From Macquaria australasica (Eukaryota > Chordata > Actinopteri > Centrarchiformes > Percichthyidae): DNA of 64,000 nt. Of this stretch, positions 1-13,500 are shown in pieces. The stretch is taken from positions 2,182,501 to 2,246,500 of the forward strand of contig SEMN01000012.1 of NCBI GenBank assembly GCA_005408345.1, written 5' to 3'. Positions within the stretch are counted from its first letter, which is position 1. Every line of letters starts with the position of its first letter. A program made the translations under genes and the position numbers. The notes beneath the pieces are model-generated. The model was not told the DNA's origin. It saw nothing but the letters and a program-made list of their open reading frames with translations, and made no database searches.

Positions 1-2079
1 TTTCAGCAGCCGTAGGGGTCATTCCAGTAGCTCTTAGACACAGATCAGTCAGCGAGGCTTTAAGCCGGGGCGGGTCACTCTCAGCGCGGTCACTTTCATT
101 GAGCCGTGGCCACTCTAAGCAGCTGTCACAGTGTGGCTAGTGACAGAAAATGTCAGCAAGCCACTAATCCCTGTTAAGGCCTGCAAAACAAAGACAAAGG
201 CCTCGCCATCCCTCTCACTCACTCTTGTTATCCCTCTTGCTGCCAGTCCCTCTCCCCCTCCACCCACCCAGCCAGTCACTCAGCTTGCCACCTCCCCACT
301 GCTTAGCAGCCTTCACACACATTCACACACACACTCCATGTCCATGTGGAGAGGCCTGGCCGTTGCCATTGTCTCCCAGGTTATCTCCTCTCTCAGCACC
401 TGGTAGGGGAGGAAGGATTAGCGTGCCTCCTAACCGCTTTAAGAATGCTCTCTACTCTTTGACTCTCTCCCGCCACACTTCCTGTTTTGTTCTTCTCCTG
501 TTGTGGTCAAGCACCATATGTCGGACTGAATGAGGCTTATCCGTGAGGGGCAGGCTTTACATGCAGCGCTGTTTAGCTCGACACTGGCATGTGTCGAGAT
601 GAACGGAGGAGGAGGCAAAGATGAATGGACCTTGGGTTAAGCTACTTGACATTCTCACACGCATGGGGCCAAATGGTGCACATGTACGCTCGCCCTTTGC
701 TTGCAAATGTGCCAACAGTGGCACACTTACCCATGATAAAATTACACTGTTACAGTGGTCCCATTGATTTAGTGGCCAAAAATTAGTGACTTTCATTATG
801 GCAAGACAAACAACAGCAACTTGTGACCTTAGAATCATGAGGTTCGATCTGACATTTCGTGAAACATTAGTTATGCACAAGAAACTATTCTTTAACAAGT
901 TATTAACATTTTGTGTTATTTTTAGTTTTATTTATCAATGGCCCTATAATTTGAAAAAAGAAAAGGATTAATCTCCAAAGTCATTCTCTAACTTGGTTCT
1001 ATAAGGTTTCAAATGCAAAGCGAATCAGAGCTTTTTACCATGTTGCCTCATTGCTCTGAGAGCAGAGATCATGAAATTGTGCCAGGTGAGGTTTAGAAAC
1101 ATCAAAATTGATGATTATATCAACAACATTGTAAATGCCAGTGATAACAATGCCACCAAATTTAAGTAGTTTTTTTTTTATTTTGTTTGAACTCTATGAA
1201 AAGCTGATTTCATAGTCACCAGTTATGGTCAGAAGTTTAATGTACAGTATGACTCTGAGATAAACTGAAGTTTATAGCTAGCAGATCATTCTGATCTGAT
1301 GCTAACTCTATCATGAACATCAGACAGAGGGACAGTGGTAAACGGCACAACATTTAGAATAAAGTGAGAAACCATCAGCAGAAACTGACAGAGAGCCAAA
1401 CTTTATAAATTGCATTGTCAGTTCAAATCATTGATTTGAGTTAATGTTTTATCTACATTAAAAACATGTTTCTGAAATGTTGTCTGTGCCTAGATATTCC
1501 ACAGATAATATAAATAACTCCCTTTAGTAATTAACACATTGGTTTTATGTATTAAAACATAGTCTGTTTTTTCAAGAAAACCTTTGCTTTTTGATATGCT
1601 TCTGCAGATACAACCTTACACAGTAATTACATGGGAAAAATTAGTTTTCAATATTAGAATGTTCTATCTCCAATTCACCTTATCTAGAAACCCCCATATA
1701 TTTAGTATCTACAGTATAATGCTTGTGTGCTGACCACAGGTTGTGTAACCTTTGTGACTAAGCCCACACCAAGGACAATATTTCATACACGCGCAGATGC
1801 CGTTTGTGATTCATTTGCTTCCTGATAAGAAGGACTGGTAAACAAACACTGGAGGCTTTGTGTTAGTGAGGTGAAGCCATCAAGGTCTCCAGATAACCTT
1901 GTTTACTCCTCTGTATGTATGTCCCATATAATATGAAACTCTGCTGCCCTACTACCCTTGTGGGGTTCAACACTGAAAATAAACAGGGATCTAAAGTTAC
2001 TGCCATCCTTCGCCAAACGCTTCTAGTCGTTCCAATTTATCTACCCAGAAATCAGGGCCTTATTTCACAGAGTGCTATC

Positions 2080-2350
2080 TGGGCCGTGAATTGCACAGAG
2101 GCGAAACAAAAATCAATAATTAGTTTAATTGTATTAGGCTAATGTGCAGGAAAGCCATCTAAGCTCACATCAGCCAGCCCGCATGGCCAGCACGCAGGCG
2201 GGCTGGGGAGGCAGATAACGGAGGACGACTCTGTTACACCTACGGGCTAATTACGAGCGATTCATCAGGCAGATGCTGCGATGACAGTTAATTGATTTGT
2301 GAATTAATAATCAGGGGGTAAAATAATTCTGCTGCCAATATGATTCTGGC
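2080..2350. promoter_or_regulatory. Candidate conserved non-coding (enhancer-like) block
   Basis: Several homeodomain-type cores (TAATTA near 2249, TTAATTGA, AATTAATAA, ATAATTAG) cluster around a GC-rich hairpin, CCAGCCCGC (2174-2182) pairing with GCGGGCTGG (2198-2206). The mixed composition and motif density resemble vertebrate conserved non-coding elements. No comparison could be run. Confidence 0.25.
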
Positions 2351-3772
2351 ATCACGGTACCTGGCCACCGACGAGACACTCAACATGCTGTGGGCTGCTT
2401 CTAATGATCAGATTGATCCAGTGAAAAACATACCAGGTAGAAGATGAAACACTTAATCTCAAAACTGGATATCTTTGCCAAATACCTATAACAGGTGACG
2501 CTGCTGTCACATGAGTTTTCCCAATTGGTATCCCTTGAGCAAATAATCACCCTGTTGCTAGCTGGCTGAACTTTCAGCATCTAACAAAGTGCCAGGTTAG
2601 TTCCTTGTCTCTCTGACACTTAAAGACAGGAAGCAGGGGCCACCATGTAAAGTGCATTGTGGGAAAACACTACTCTGAGGCCCCTTGTCATGCACTTTTC
2701 TTTTCACTTGCTCCTCAGGGCGCTTGGAAGGGAAAGAGGAATAGGTAGGAGAGGGAAGAAAGAAAGCCAAAGAAGTAGTTAGAGGCATGAGTGGATTTGC
2801 AGGCAGCAGGAGGGCCATGGCCTGCAGGGAAACAGCGTTATGCCAGTATGGTTGGTTAAAGGTTGGACTGTTGTTATAGTCAGGTATAGGGGATGGCAGT
2901 GTTGAGGTGCAGAGAGAGCACAACGAGGTTAGGGGGTCACGGGGGACTGGAAATAATGAAGAGGAAAGCCTCATTCACTTCCTTGGTTTAGCCTTTGGCC
3001 TATAATGAGGGCTCTTGACACCGGGGAGCACACCGATATGACACATTCGGCAGCCGGGCAAATTGACCTGGGAGCCTGACGGGTGATTGACAGCGACTCC
3101 TCAGGGCGCCTAAGCTGCCCTGCATGTGAATGTGTGTGTGTGAGCATGTGAAGGAGGGAGTCAGACTGACAGAGACAGAAAGAGAGAGTGAGATGGAGTG
3201 AGAAAGAAAGAGGATGAGGTGACAAGGGGCTGCTGGAAAGGTAATTGTGGGTAATTTAGTGCAGGACCAAATTAGAATTGAGGTTCAAACATGAAAATGG
3301 TCTGGACCGAAAGTGTTTACCAGACAGGGTAATTCGATATTGGTGTGGGCACTGATGCATGTGTGTTGCTGCATCTCAATACATAATGTATCTCTACCTA
3401 GACTCTGCCTCCACTGCCTGATAGCTGTCTTTAGAAATGCTGAAATATTTTGGTGCCAAAATGCCACAGAGCTTAGCCACAAATTTAAAAGGTTTTATTT
3501 TTAGATAGAGATATTTATTTTCCAGATATAGAGTTGCAGGTGATATAAAAAATGCCTTCACCATCTTTGCATTACACACTTCAAATTCAGGTTTTCAGGG
3601 AAAGATTTAGGGTAAAAAGGTGTAGTAGTTGTTTCTACAAAACATCACAATCATATTTATAGCACAGTGTTATTTATTTATATTGAATGTGAATAGTGCA
3701 AGATCAAGAGTTGCAATCAATTTAAGATTTAAATGTTATTGTAAAATTAGATTTTTGTAGAAATTTTCTTTT

Positions 3773-4103
3773 GTAGATTACCTTATTTTACTGATGTTTA
3801 TTGAGATGATTGACACAATTTAATTATATGTTTTATACCTTAATCAGGCCCATTGTTTTTCCCACTCATGTTCCTATTATAATGTTTTGCTCTTTCCCAC
3901 CTATCTAGCCATCATGGAATACAGATTTTCTCTTTTGTATTTCAGTTTTAAGAAATTATTTGCTTTTCAAAACTTTTGAAATAAGGACATTTTAACTGAA
4001 GAGAGGGAAGAATGTAAGATGAGATTCATTTCTTTGTGGATATTTATTTATATATGTAGTATATGTATGTGTGTATATGTAGATTACCTTATTTTACTGA
4101 TGT
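3773..4103 (+). repeat. Direct repeat: 25-bp identical copies 306 bp apart
   Basis: A 25-bp segment beginning GTAGATTACCTTATTTTACT is identical at 3773-3797 and 4079-4103, with a further similar 13 bp after each copy. This suggests an old local duplication in AT-rich DNA. Confidence 0.75.
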
Positions 4104-4901
4104 GTATTGGAATGATATTCATATATATTTTATAGTTTAAAATGTACTTGTTTCTGTGGAGATATGGAATTACTGCACATAACACTGTGCTGAATGTGTG
4201 TAGTGTTCATAATTGTTTATGTTGATGTATTATGTTTGCTGTCAGAGTTCTGCTGTCCAACTGTTGAAACGGTCATTAAAGTGGACTAAGTTATATCAAA
4301 GAAGCTGCCCCCATGCATTTGCTGTTTCCCATGACCTAAAAGTAATTATATTGCAGTAACTATCTAGTCAACAATACATGTAACCAAACAGGGTTACATT
4401 ATTGTGAAAAGATGTATGTGATCTGATGAAAGATTAGACACTGATGATGAAGCATTAAAGAAAGGTACTATGCATTATGCAAAATGTGTGTATTGTCTTA
4501 GTCCTCTGGTTGTTATAATACAACATAAACTTGGGCTGTAACTGTAAGGCATTACAATACAAGATATTAATGACATATGCTCAACATACTGCCGTTCAAT
4601 ATGTCATATAAAAAAAGCTATAATTTATAAAATAAACATGAGCATCGGTTGTCTTTTCTAAATATTTTAATAGTCCAAATTGAATATGACAAGAAGCAAT
4701 GCCCAAACATGAACCAGAGATTTGAACCTCACATGTGCTTGATTATAAATCTTGTCTCTTGTCCTGCTTTCTCATTCTGTTCAGCATACATCAAACCTGC
4801 AGCCCATAACTCCCGGTCATATCTGTGGAATGATGGGCTGTGATGTTTGACTGGTGGACGAAGATGACTAGGAGAATGAGATCTTTATGTCTCTCCTAAC
4901 C

Positions 4902-4916
4902 GGGGGGGGGGGGGGG
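4902..4916 (+). repeat. Run of 15 G
   Basis: An uninterrupted G homopolymer in an otherwise mixed-sequence region. Confidence 0.95.
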
Positions 4917-5850
4917 ACATATATCAGTCTGACCCAGGTGTAAACACTGACTAACAGTCTATTTATCTCACAAGCCAGAGAGACCCTGACCTTGCTGCAA
5001 CTCGGCTCATAAAATAGACTCCCAAACCTGGAGGGGAGACTTGTACCTGATGTGGCATATTTAGATACTGTCACGACACAGTACCCCAAATGGAAAAACT
5101 ATATTTTAGAGTAAAACATGGCTGAGTTCTTTAAAGCTAGCAGCTATAGGCAAGATTTTATGTTAAGAAATAAGCCTAAATCACACACTGGCACTAAAAT
5201 AAAGAGAAGCATTCCAATCTCAATAATTGCCACTGTAAAGTCAACCTATTTACTAAATGAAATCATGCCCTTATGTTATGTTCACTGGCTGGAAATGTCT
5301 AAGCATGTGACAAACCAGAATTCCTCAACTATTCCACACTGATATTCAAAACATCAACAGGGTGCTGGGGAGGAAAGTTTGGCGTTTGTGGATGCTATAG
5401 GTGGAAATTCCTGTTGTCTCTCTACTGTTGGCTATCAAATAAAGGCATAAAATGAATAAAGTTTTGTAATCTACTTCTTGTGTAAGTCTACCAGCCTGGT
5501 CTGCTTTAAGTTTTTTCCAACATTTCTAAAAAATATATGATTGTTGAATAGCAGCACAAACTGTCTAAAAAGTCTGAAAAGAAGCCCTTGGTCTTTCATT
5601 CTGTGGGGCCAATTCAAAATCCTGGCAATTCAAATTCATGTTTGTGATGGGTGACTCAATTATAAATGCATTATATATTAACGTAATGTCACATTTTCTA
5701 GTTATCTTGATTAGAAAATTAGAAAACAAAATACATCATCAAGCACCAAACTGGTCTCAAATGTGGAAGGAACATTTCCAATAACAGTTTTAAAGCAGGG
5801 TTAAGGTTTTTGAATGGATATTGAAGTGAAAAGTGTACTCCATGTGTTAA

Positions 5851-6230
5851 AGGGACACTGCAGTGATTAAGCATTGTATTTTTATTAAATTGTGGAAGTC
5901 ACAACAGACATTTAAAAAAAGAATGGTCTAAATTGAAGCAGCAATGGCCGAGATATCCTGACTTTTACTCCCTAATATGGGTCAACCACCAAAAACACTG
6001 AATCCTACATTTCCCATAATCCATCTCAATAGTGTAGTTTGTTAATCCTTCCTTCCACCCCTAAATTTGTAAAGCAGTCTTTCTGTTAAAAATGTGATGT
6101 CTCAAGCCCAATCTGGGATAACCCTGATGTGGCTTCTTTTAGAGCCACAGAGGATATGATATAACTGTTTTCACAGGTTGAGTGACAAGTAAACTGATCT
6201 TCTGATCTAAGTGTAAAATCAGTGCCCCTT
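5851..6230. mobile_element. Possible piggyBac-type MITE flanked by TTAA
   Basis: TTAA at 5847-5850 is followed by AGGGACACTGCAGTGAT. The right end reads ATCAGTGCCCCTT and is followed by TTAA at 6231-6234. Read inverted, the right end is AAGGGGCACTGAT, close to the left end. TTAA flanks suggest a piggyBac-like element. No coding frame is inside. The short, imperfect match keeps confidence moderate. Confidence 0.5.
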
Positions 6231-7949
6231 TTAAAAGGTGTGTCCAAACATTGTATAGTTATGCTTTTTGTATTGTATTATTAGATAGGTAAACATAAGA
6301 AATATGGAGTTTACTCACATCACTTGACAGAATCTGAAGTGAAGTATAAGTTATCTACTAAATGTTAATGAGATAAAAATGAAGGAAACAATTAAAAGCA
6401 CTAGCACTATCCAAAGCACATTAATTAACCTCAATTCCTCAATCATGTTGACAGACAGTCGAAACTTATAAACACAGACGTATAAAACTATCAAAATAGC
6501 TGCTAAATGATAATTAACTATGTATTTATCATTAAAGTCTGTGGTAAAGCAATAATAAATATGTGTTCTGAGTTCATCACACCACAGAAAAATGTGTTAT
6601 CAACCACCCAGTCAAATTTGAATGATTAAAAAAATCATGTATAAAATTAGGTTTCAAAATCATGAAAAAATAAGCTTTATTCTCTGCTCTGAAGCGCTGG
6701 CGGTGTGTCCGCTGAAGGCGCCGGTAGATAACTTCAGCAGTTATTTTCTAACATGTACAAAGTGTTTAGAAGTAAATCTCTGAATTCCCTTTACACAGAC
6801 TTTAAGTAATGTAATGCTATGAGCAGCTGTGCAGAGGACTGTAGGAAACAGAATCGACACATGAAGGCTCCTCTGCTGTGTTTACTTGCTGTCAACACAC
6901 TGCAGGCACACAGCCACCTAATTAACATCTATGTCCTGTAAATGTGCCAGTGTGTGTGTTTTTATTCGCAGTCAGATAGTTGGAAAACAAAGCAAAATCA
7001 CAACAAAAGGAAAGCAGAAGTATTTTGGCCGGAGGCATCAATCACATTGCCATGATACAAAATAAAAAGAATCATCAGCAGTGGAGCCCAAAGCTGGTTA
7101 AAAAGAAATAAGTAAATAAAAAGGAAAGGATGGTCTCACATGAATGTGAGCAATAATGACACGGTGACAGCTCTAGTTTATATGGCTAATAATCGTGTCA
7201 CAGCACCATGGAGCCAGCCTGGTGAATTATAGCCCCTGTAGACTCTATTGCTGCCATTTTTCCTAAAGTCTCCCTGAGGAGCAACACCGTCCAAATGCCT
7301 GCCACATTCTTCTCCCCCAGGCCTGCAGGGATGAGGCTGCTAGATATGTGGAGAGGTACGCTGATGGTTGCTGGCTGTTGCTTCTCTTATCTTCCAATGG
7401 TTGTTTTAAAGACAGACTGATGGAAGTGATGAGAGCGAAGGGGGGGAGAGGTGGAGGGAGGTGGTGTTTAAGGAGTGTCTCTGTGGAGAAGATGGGTTGA
7501 GTTATGGAGCGTGGTGGAGACTGGAAACATCTCGCACCGCTCCGCTCTGTCCGAATGAATGATGGGATGGGAGTCTACAGCTGTGGCCCCGACAGGGAGG
7601 TGTGGGAGGGTGAAACGCTCTTCACTGCAATCACTCTCGCTCTCTGGGAGGTGGCTTGCCTCCCTGGATTCTCTTCTTCTGGGTTAATCTTTGTCTTTCT
7701 GTCTACCTCTGCTTGGTTCACTGCCTCTCTCTTCCTTTGCCATTTTGTTTTGTTCTCACCTTCTGCTTGTTGTTTTCCTAACAGTTTTCGCTCTTTCGTC
7801 AACTCTTTGTGTTTATATCTCTCCAGCTGTGTCTCCCCTCTGGTGTCTGCTCATCACTCTCCCTTACTCATTCTCTCTTGGTGCTGTGGTGAATAAAAAA
7901 GTCAAAATACAATATCATCTCGTCAGTTGTAGCTTTCCACACCCTTTAA

Positions 7950-8865
7950 CCCTTTGAGCACAATTGACACGATTTGCGTCGGAACTCGTACCCCTTCTTT
8001 TCAGTCATAACACATAATGCTGGAATCAATTACTCTTTCCAGTGATGGCAGTATATCTGATGTCCATCAAGGATAAATGTCCATAAACGCACTTAGAAAA
8101 CATATAAAAAGACTGCTTATAAACGTTGGATCTTGCCTCCTAATCATCTAATTTAAATTTGTAATGTAAACAAATATCGAGCATTGCGTTAGTTCAGGCG
8201 GACCACTGAAGTCGCACTTGCATTAGCTATTTGGCATCAGCTGCTTTCCTCATGTTCCTGTGGCTCATTCTGTTTTGCTACCAGCTGACTAGTAACACCC
8301 AATTATATTCATAGCTTTTATAACCTCACACTTCTCACAGGTACCTTCATGCCAACGCTGTTTGCCACTGCTGTTTGCCTCCTCCTCCACACCCACCTCC
8401 GCCATTTCCGCAGGTATTGGTATTGTTGATTTAACCGAGATTTACTGTTCATGTACGTGTTTCATTACAGAGACATCAGTTCTTCCAGCAGAATCTTTGT
8501 TGCTGCTTGAATTCTTTGAGAGCTCCACCAAAGAGTGGAACCTTTTTCCACCAAACTTAACTGTATAGACTGTACGACCAATTGAAACAGTCAGACTGTG
8601 GGCTTTTCCTCAGGCAAAGCTTGGAAAAAGCCTCCACTGAAACAGTTTAGAGCCCCCCTGGGGAAGCCCACCTCCCACTTTGAAAACCTATGCTATAACA
8701 TGTATAGTACCAGTGGCATGGCAAATTATAGCATTTCTGAGTAGCCTAACTTATTCTGAAAGTAACCATATATGACATCCCTAGCTAAGACGTGGTAACT
8801 ATGCAATAAGCCTGTAAGTAAAGGGAGAGAAAACCAAGCAAAAACTGCCTAGGGTGCAAAAGTGG
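7950..8865. mobile_element. Weak candidate TTAA-flanked element
   Basis: TTAA (7946-7949) is followed by CCCTTTGAGCAC, and GTGCAAAAGTGG is followed by TTAA (8866-8869). The ends match only loosely when inverted. Listed because the flanks and the CCCTTT start fit piggyBac-type ends; chance is possible. Confidence 0.25.
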
Positions 8866-9431
8866 TTAAAACTCTATGCTATGAGGTGGGTAAACTTTTA
8901 GCTTATTTAGCTTCCACTTTTACATCCCTGCTTGCTTTTGTTTGGTCCGTTTCCCTCCTTGTTCCTCCCCACAGAGAGTGAGAGAGATGAACTCTCACAC
9001 TCTCTGTTCCACTCATCCCTCCCTCGTTGCCAGCTCTTTCTGCCCGTGCGGGGAAGTGACGATGACACAGCATGCCATCCTGATTACAAGGTTAAAAGAC
9101 TCAGACGGGGGAGTCACACAAACAGTGGCACTGCTAAAGTCACCCTCGCTAAAATAGAAACGACGCCTGTCAGATGCGGCCGTAATCCTGTTTATGATGT
9201 GTGTGCTCTCTGACAAAAGCCTGAGCTGGCCCAGAATCATGCACAAACACACACACACATAACAAACAATATGAAAGATGCGCTGTAAACGATTTCATTA
9301 AAAATGACATTTTGCTGTCTGTTTGTATTGGTCACCACCACGCCAGCAGATTGAATAAGACAAGACATGGGTGGGTGTGTGATTAGGGGGGGCTCATCCT
9401 TTCACTCTGCACCCCCAGATAAGATGTTCAC

Positions 9432-9433
<2 letters not shown>

Positions 9434-9463
<30 letters not shown>
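9434..9463 (+). repeat. (TG)n microsatellite
   Basis: An uninterrupted TG tract of about 15 units followed by a short G run. Confidence 0.95.
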
Positions 9464-9465
<2 letters not shown>

Positions 9466-9771
9466 GGCTGCTTTCACCAATGGACCACCTACCCAATCAA
9501 GTAGAAAAAATGACTACTTTTCTCTTTTCTCTTTTCCCTGTCATCCTCCTCTTTTTCATCATCTCCATCCTTTTAACTAAGCTGATTAAAAGGCACCCCC
9601 TCCCTCCCCCCACTCACCCACCATCCAACCCACAGCCCTCGGGCAGCATGGGACGGCGAGGGGCCCTAACCGCTTTCTGCATGAATATTAAGTGTGGGAT
9701 TTGTGTCGCGGGTTTGAAATTGGAAATCACAAGTTTGACTAATCAGCTTTGGAGGTTCCACATTTGGGGTT

Positions 9772-9773
<2 letters not shown>

Positions 9774-9809
<36 letters not shown>
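9774..9809 (+). repeat. (TG)n microsatellite
   Basis: A tract of about 18 TG units, inverted relative to the CA tract at 9964-10001. Confidence 0.95.
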
Positions 9810-9813
<4 letters not shown>

Positions 9814-9862
9814 CATGCGTATGCATCTCATCCCTCGTCTCCAGTGGCAACAGAGAGCCCCT

Positions 9863-9880
9863 ACACACACACACACACAC
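9863..9880 (+). repeat. Short (AC)n microsatellite
   Basis: Nine AC units between the two longer tracts. Confidence 0.9.
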
Positions 9881-9961
9881 GCCCACCACCATCACCCCTG
9901 ATCCTGCTGCGAGTCAGAGTGCTTATTCACTGCTTCAGCAGGGCCAAATACAGCACCACCA

Positions 9962-9963
<2 letters not shown>

Positions 9964-10001
<38 letters not shown>
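9964..10001 (+). repeat. (AC)n microsatellite
   Basis: A tract of about 19 AC units. The open frames across 9435-10149 arise only from translating these tracts. Confidence 0.95.
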
Positions 10002-10003
<2 letters not shown>

Positions 10004-10532
10004 CCCTCCAACCCCTCCACCCCTTCACTGCATTCACTCCCACCCGCCTCCCATTTAAGAGGGACCCAGAAATAGCCCAAGAGGCTATTAGGAAAAATAC
10101 AACCAGAGGAGGCGGAAGCTGTAGGGGTTTACAGTCCAAAGCCATTTAAGGGTACACTCCAGCGTCTCCCTCTCTCTCTCTTATTCTCTCTCCAACCTTG
10201 TCATCCATCCTTCTCCCTCACTCTCTTTGCCGCTCTTTTGTTCTGATGAATCAGTGCTTTAGTGAACAACTCATTAAGGCTTGATAGCTGGGGCTTGTTC
10301 AGTATCCCTGGCATTGGTGGAGAATGGGGTAGAAAGACGGAGATAGAGAGAGAGAGATGGGAAAATGGAGGCTGGGGAGTGAAAGAGTGCAACAGGGAAA
10401 AGGGAGGAAAAGAATGAGAATGAATGTAGACAGAGAGAAAGGAGCATTAATGAAGCAGAATAGAAGAAGTGAACAACTATATATTCTTCATGGCCCCACG
10501 ATTGGAGGACAGATGAAATGAGGGGGAAGGAC

Positions 10533-10583
10533 AGTTGCAATGTGGAGACCTGAAAGAACATTTCAGTTCTCCACATTGCAACT
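10533..10583. repeat. Near-perfect 51-bp hairpin (inverted repeat)
   Basis: Arm AGTTGCAATGTGGAGA (10533-10548) is exactly complementary to TCTCCACATTGCAACT (10568-10583). Inside, CTGAAA (10550-10555) pairs with TTTCAG (10561-10566) around a 5-nt loop, with one C/T mismatch between the two blocks. That is 22 paired bases per side. It could be a tiny palindrome or a hairpin RNA; the loop is short for a typical microRNA precursor. Confidence 0.85.
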
Positions 10584-13500
10584 AATCTCTTTCTCTCTTT
10601 CTACTGAAGCTGTCATAACCTTTTCTATATTCCAATCAGACTTGCATCTTTGTCTTGTCCTATGTCATATGCGGTAAGACATGTTATTTTCAAGAGACAA
10701 ATGCATCCCACTTGCCTTAAATCACTTTTATAAATCATTTTTGCTTCAGGGTTGCTATCAATTTATAGTGTTCTAGTTCTTACGGCAAATGCAAAGGGTT
10801 TTGTAAGAGATGTAAATTACAGAGAACATTCAGAGGTATTACTGATAATAGCAATATTATCAATTTTAGTTCATTTTTCAAATGTCATGCTGCTCAGTAA
10901 AGAACATACATGTTTTACAGAGAGTGGTTTTTCAAATGCTGTAAAACTGTGATGAATTTGGCTGCACAGAAGTTGAATGCCTCACTGACTAATATAACTG
11001 CCTCTTAATAGCAACCTGCCATGATAAAAAGGCACACACAGAGCTACTTTAGGAAATACTTAGGTACCACGGCCCATGACAAAATCTCTAACCTCTTCAT
11101 CTCACAGTTTATGATCTCACAGGATTGAAAGAATCATACCATGGCCCTGGTGATATAAGCTTTGACATTGTAGCACCTCGCTATATCCATGACTCAGACT
11201 CTGCTGTGAAACAGATGTCTGGTGAGATTTACTGTGATTATGTAGACACATAGTGAGACAACAGCCATAGTGATAGTTTATACATGGTCCTACAACAGAA
11301 AGATTGTCTTGTCGTGGATCCCCATATGGGAAGATTTAGAATTGTGTGACTGCTTACACAGCAAGAAGGAAGAAAATAGTGGCAACAGTGAACCTTAGGA
11401 ATGGTATGGCCATGGTTATGTATTCTTTAACATTCTTGGTATTGTTGCTAGTCAGTTCTTTTCATCTATGTGACAAATTAAATCCTGCAGCAAATAAGTA
11501 AGTAATTGAGAGATATTGAACCATTGACAAGATAAGCTAGGTTGTCAGAAATTGCTATAAAATTGAGACAGATTTTTCTCCAACTTCAGAAAGTTTCAGA
11601 GCCAAAGAAGACAGTATACAGCTGTTTTTACAGTAGTACTCCCCGAGACAACTAATCTTCATGTGGGAAATCTGTGGAGTGCCCCTCTCAAAAGGCTGCT
11701 GTGCGGCAGCTGACTCTTAACTCTCACGTTTTGCATCATCTTTCAAAAGGAGAGTTTTTAAAACAGTCCCTGCAACTTAATTATAACAATAATGTCACTT
11801 TGACAAAAAAAGGTAAAGGTAACGAAATGTTAACGTCAATGAATGAGCAATCAAACAAATATCAAGCTTGTGTAAGCTGATTTTTTAATCACACTGGCAT
11901 GAATGGAAAGCAAAGGCTGTCTGAAAGGTAAGGAATATATCTAAAACATCTGGTATGCTTTGGAAAATTGGTCAGCCAGCAGGAATGTAAAGACTAGGTG
12001 ATTTGTATGGAAGGAAACACTGCTTTTATCCTTTAAATCATTGTGTTCCTACTACAACAACAACTACAAATTTCCCGTGATCAAACCACAGTGAGCAGTT
12101 CCTCACACTGCTGAAGTCAGTCTTTACTTAGTCTCACTGTAGAGGTGACCCTGACCTTTGACCTCCCTGTAGAGGGGTGCAACCTAAATACCATAATTAC
12201 ACATGAAGCACGTATTTCAAAGGACATTACCTCAATACACCAGGAAATAATTCTACGGATGTAACCATACTCGCTCCAGTCAGTTTTTTTTTCTGCCACA
12301 GCCAGCTTCATCATCTGAGAACCACTCTGTTTCCAGTCAGAACTCCAAGCCCCACTATCAACCACTCTATTAAAGTCATCCTGCACAATCATCCCTCATT
12401 CTGTTGTGATACATTATTAATAAATGACTGACACTGACACACGGCAGAGGAAGAATGGTAACACACACGTCTGCTCTCGGGCATGGGTGTGCTCTCACAC
12501 ACACACGCACACAATTCAAATACGAACACAATACTCCAGCCATAAACACAAAACCATAAACTGCTTTGAAATCACAGGCTTTATCACCTAGCCCTTGCTG
12601 CCATGCAATGGATAAACCACAACTTCCTATGAAAGGTCATAAAACCAATGTGGATTTTAATTGACGTCCCTGACTACCACTAAAACATGGCCATTATCCC
12701 GGGTGAAACCGACTGCAGGTCGGCCTGGCAGTGAGCCTTTAATGACGGCTATATAAGTGCAGGATGGGGATTATTCTTTACGTTTAATTACGGCAGAGAA
12801 GACAAGTGTTTCTGGGATGACGTCTCTCACTGGGACGCTTACAGACCATCAGCCATAGAGGCTGTGAAGCTAAAGGATGGTGGAGCGGAGAGAGGCTGCA
12901 GTCACACAGGTGTTTTTAGGTGGTAATAGCCACCAATAACAGAGATACGTTACACTCTCACAGACATGCACAGATCTGAAAAATGCCCATCTTGAGCAAC
13001 TTAAATTCTTATATTTTAAATAATTTTGGAAGTTAGTTTTTTTTTTATTGCTATTTAGTATTTAGTTGAGTAAGTATCTGACAGGTTATTTTAACTGGTG
13101 AAATCATTGTACCTCATCGGCAGATATTTGAAACTCAAGATGAAAACACAAGATGAAATGAATGTAAAGCTGGATATTTACCGTGCAATTCCAGGCTAGA
13201 TAAAAATAGGAGAGGGCAAGGGAAAGGAAAAGCAGAGCTTATTACTAGTGACCTACACGGCATTTGGTCCAGTCAGTGAGCCAATTCAATAAGGCTGACA
13301 AGGTTAAAATGCCTTTGGTTATTAACTTCTCCAGTAATTTCTTCTGGCACAAACAAACCCCACCAATCACAGTGGATACAGTGGAAACTGAAAGATAGTT
13401 GTGTGATTCCCTTGAATATGCCTGCTTCTCTTTGAAAACAGGCCAGACTCTAAGACCTTTGGCTCCATGATGATCCATGATGACATCATGGGACCATTAC

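Larger units (their letters stand above)
1..9433. other. Non-coding DNA, probable pard3 intron or flank
   Basis: No exon-like frame with splice sites and recognisable protein was seen on either strand. It holds the candidate block at 2.1-2.35 kb, the duplicated AT-rich segment at 3.77-4.10 kb, a G run and the two TTAA-flanked candidates. The short open frames here are compositional. Confidence 0.6.

Noticed and set aside
7504..7957. Overlapping 130- and 88-codon frames
   Set aside because: They are pyrimidine-rich low-complexity translation (Ser/Leu/Phe/Cys), with no domain.
9435..10149. Open frames of up to 207 codons
   Set aside because: They consist largely of translated TG/AC microsatellites (Cys-Val and Thr-His runs).
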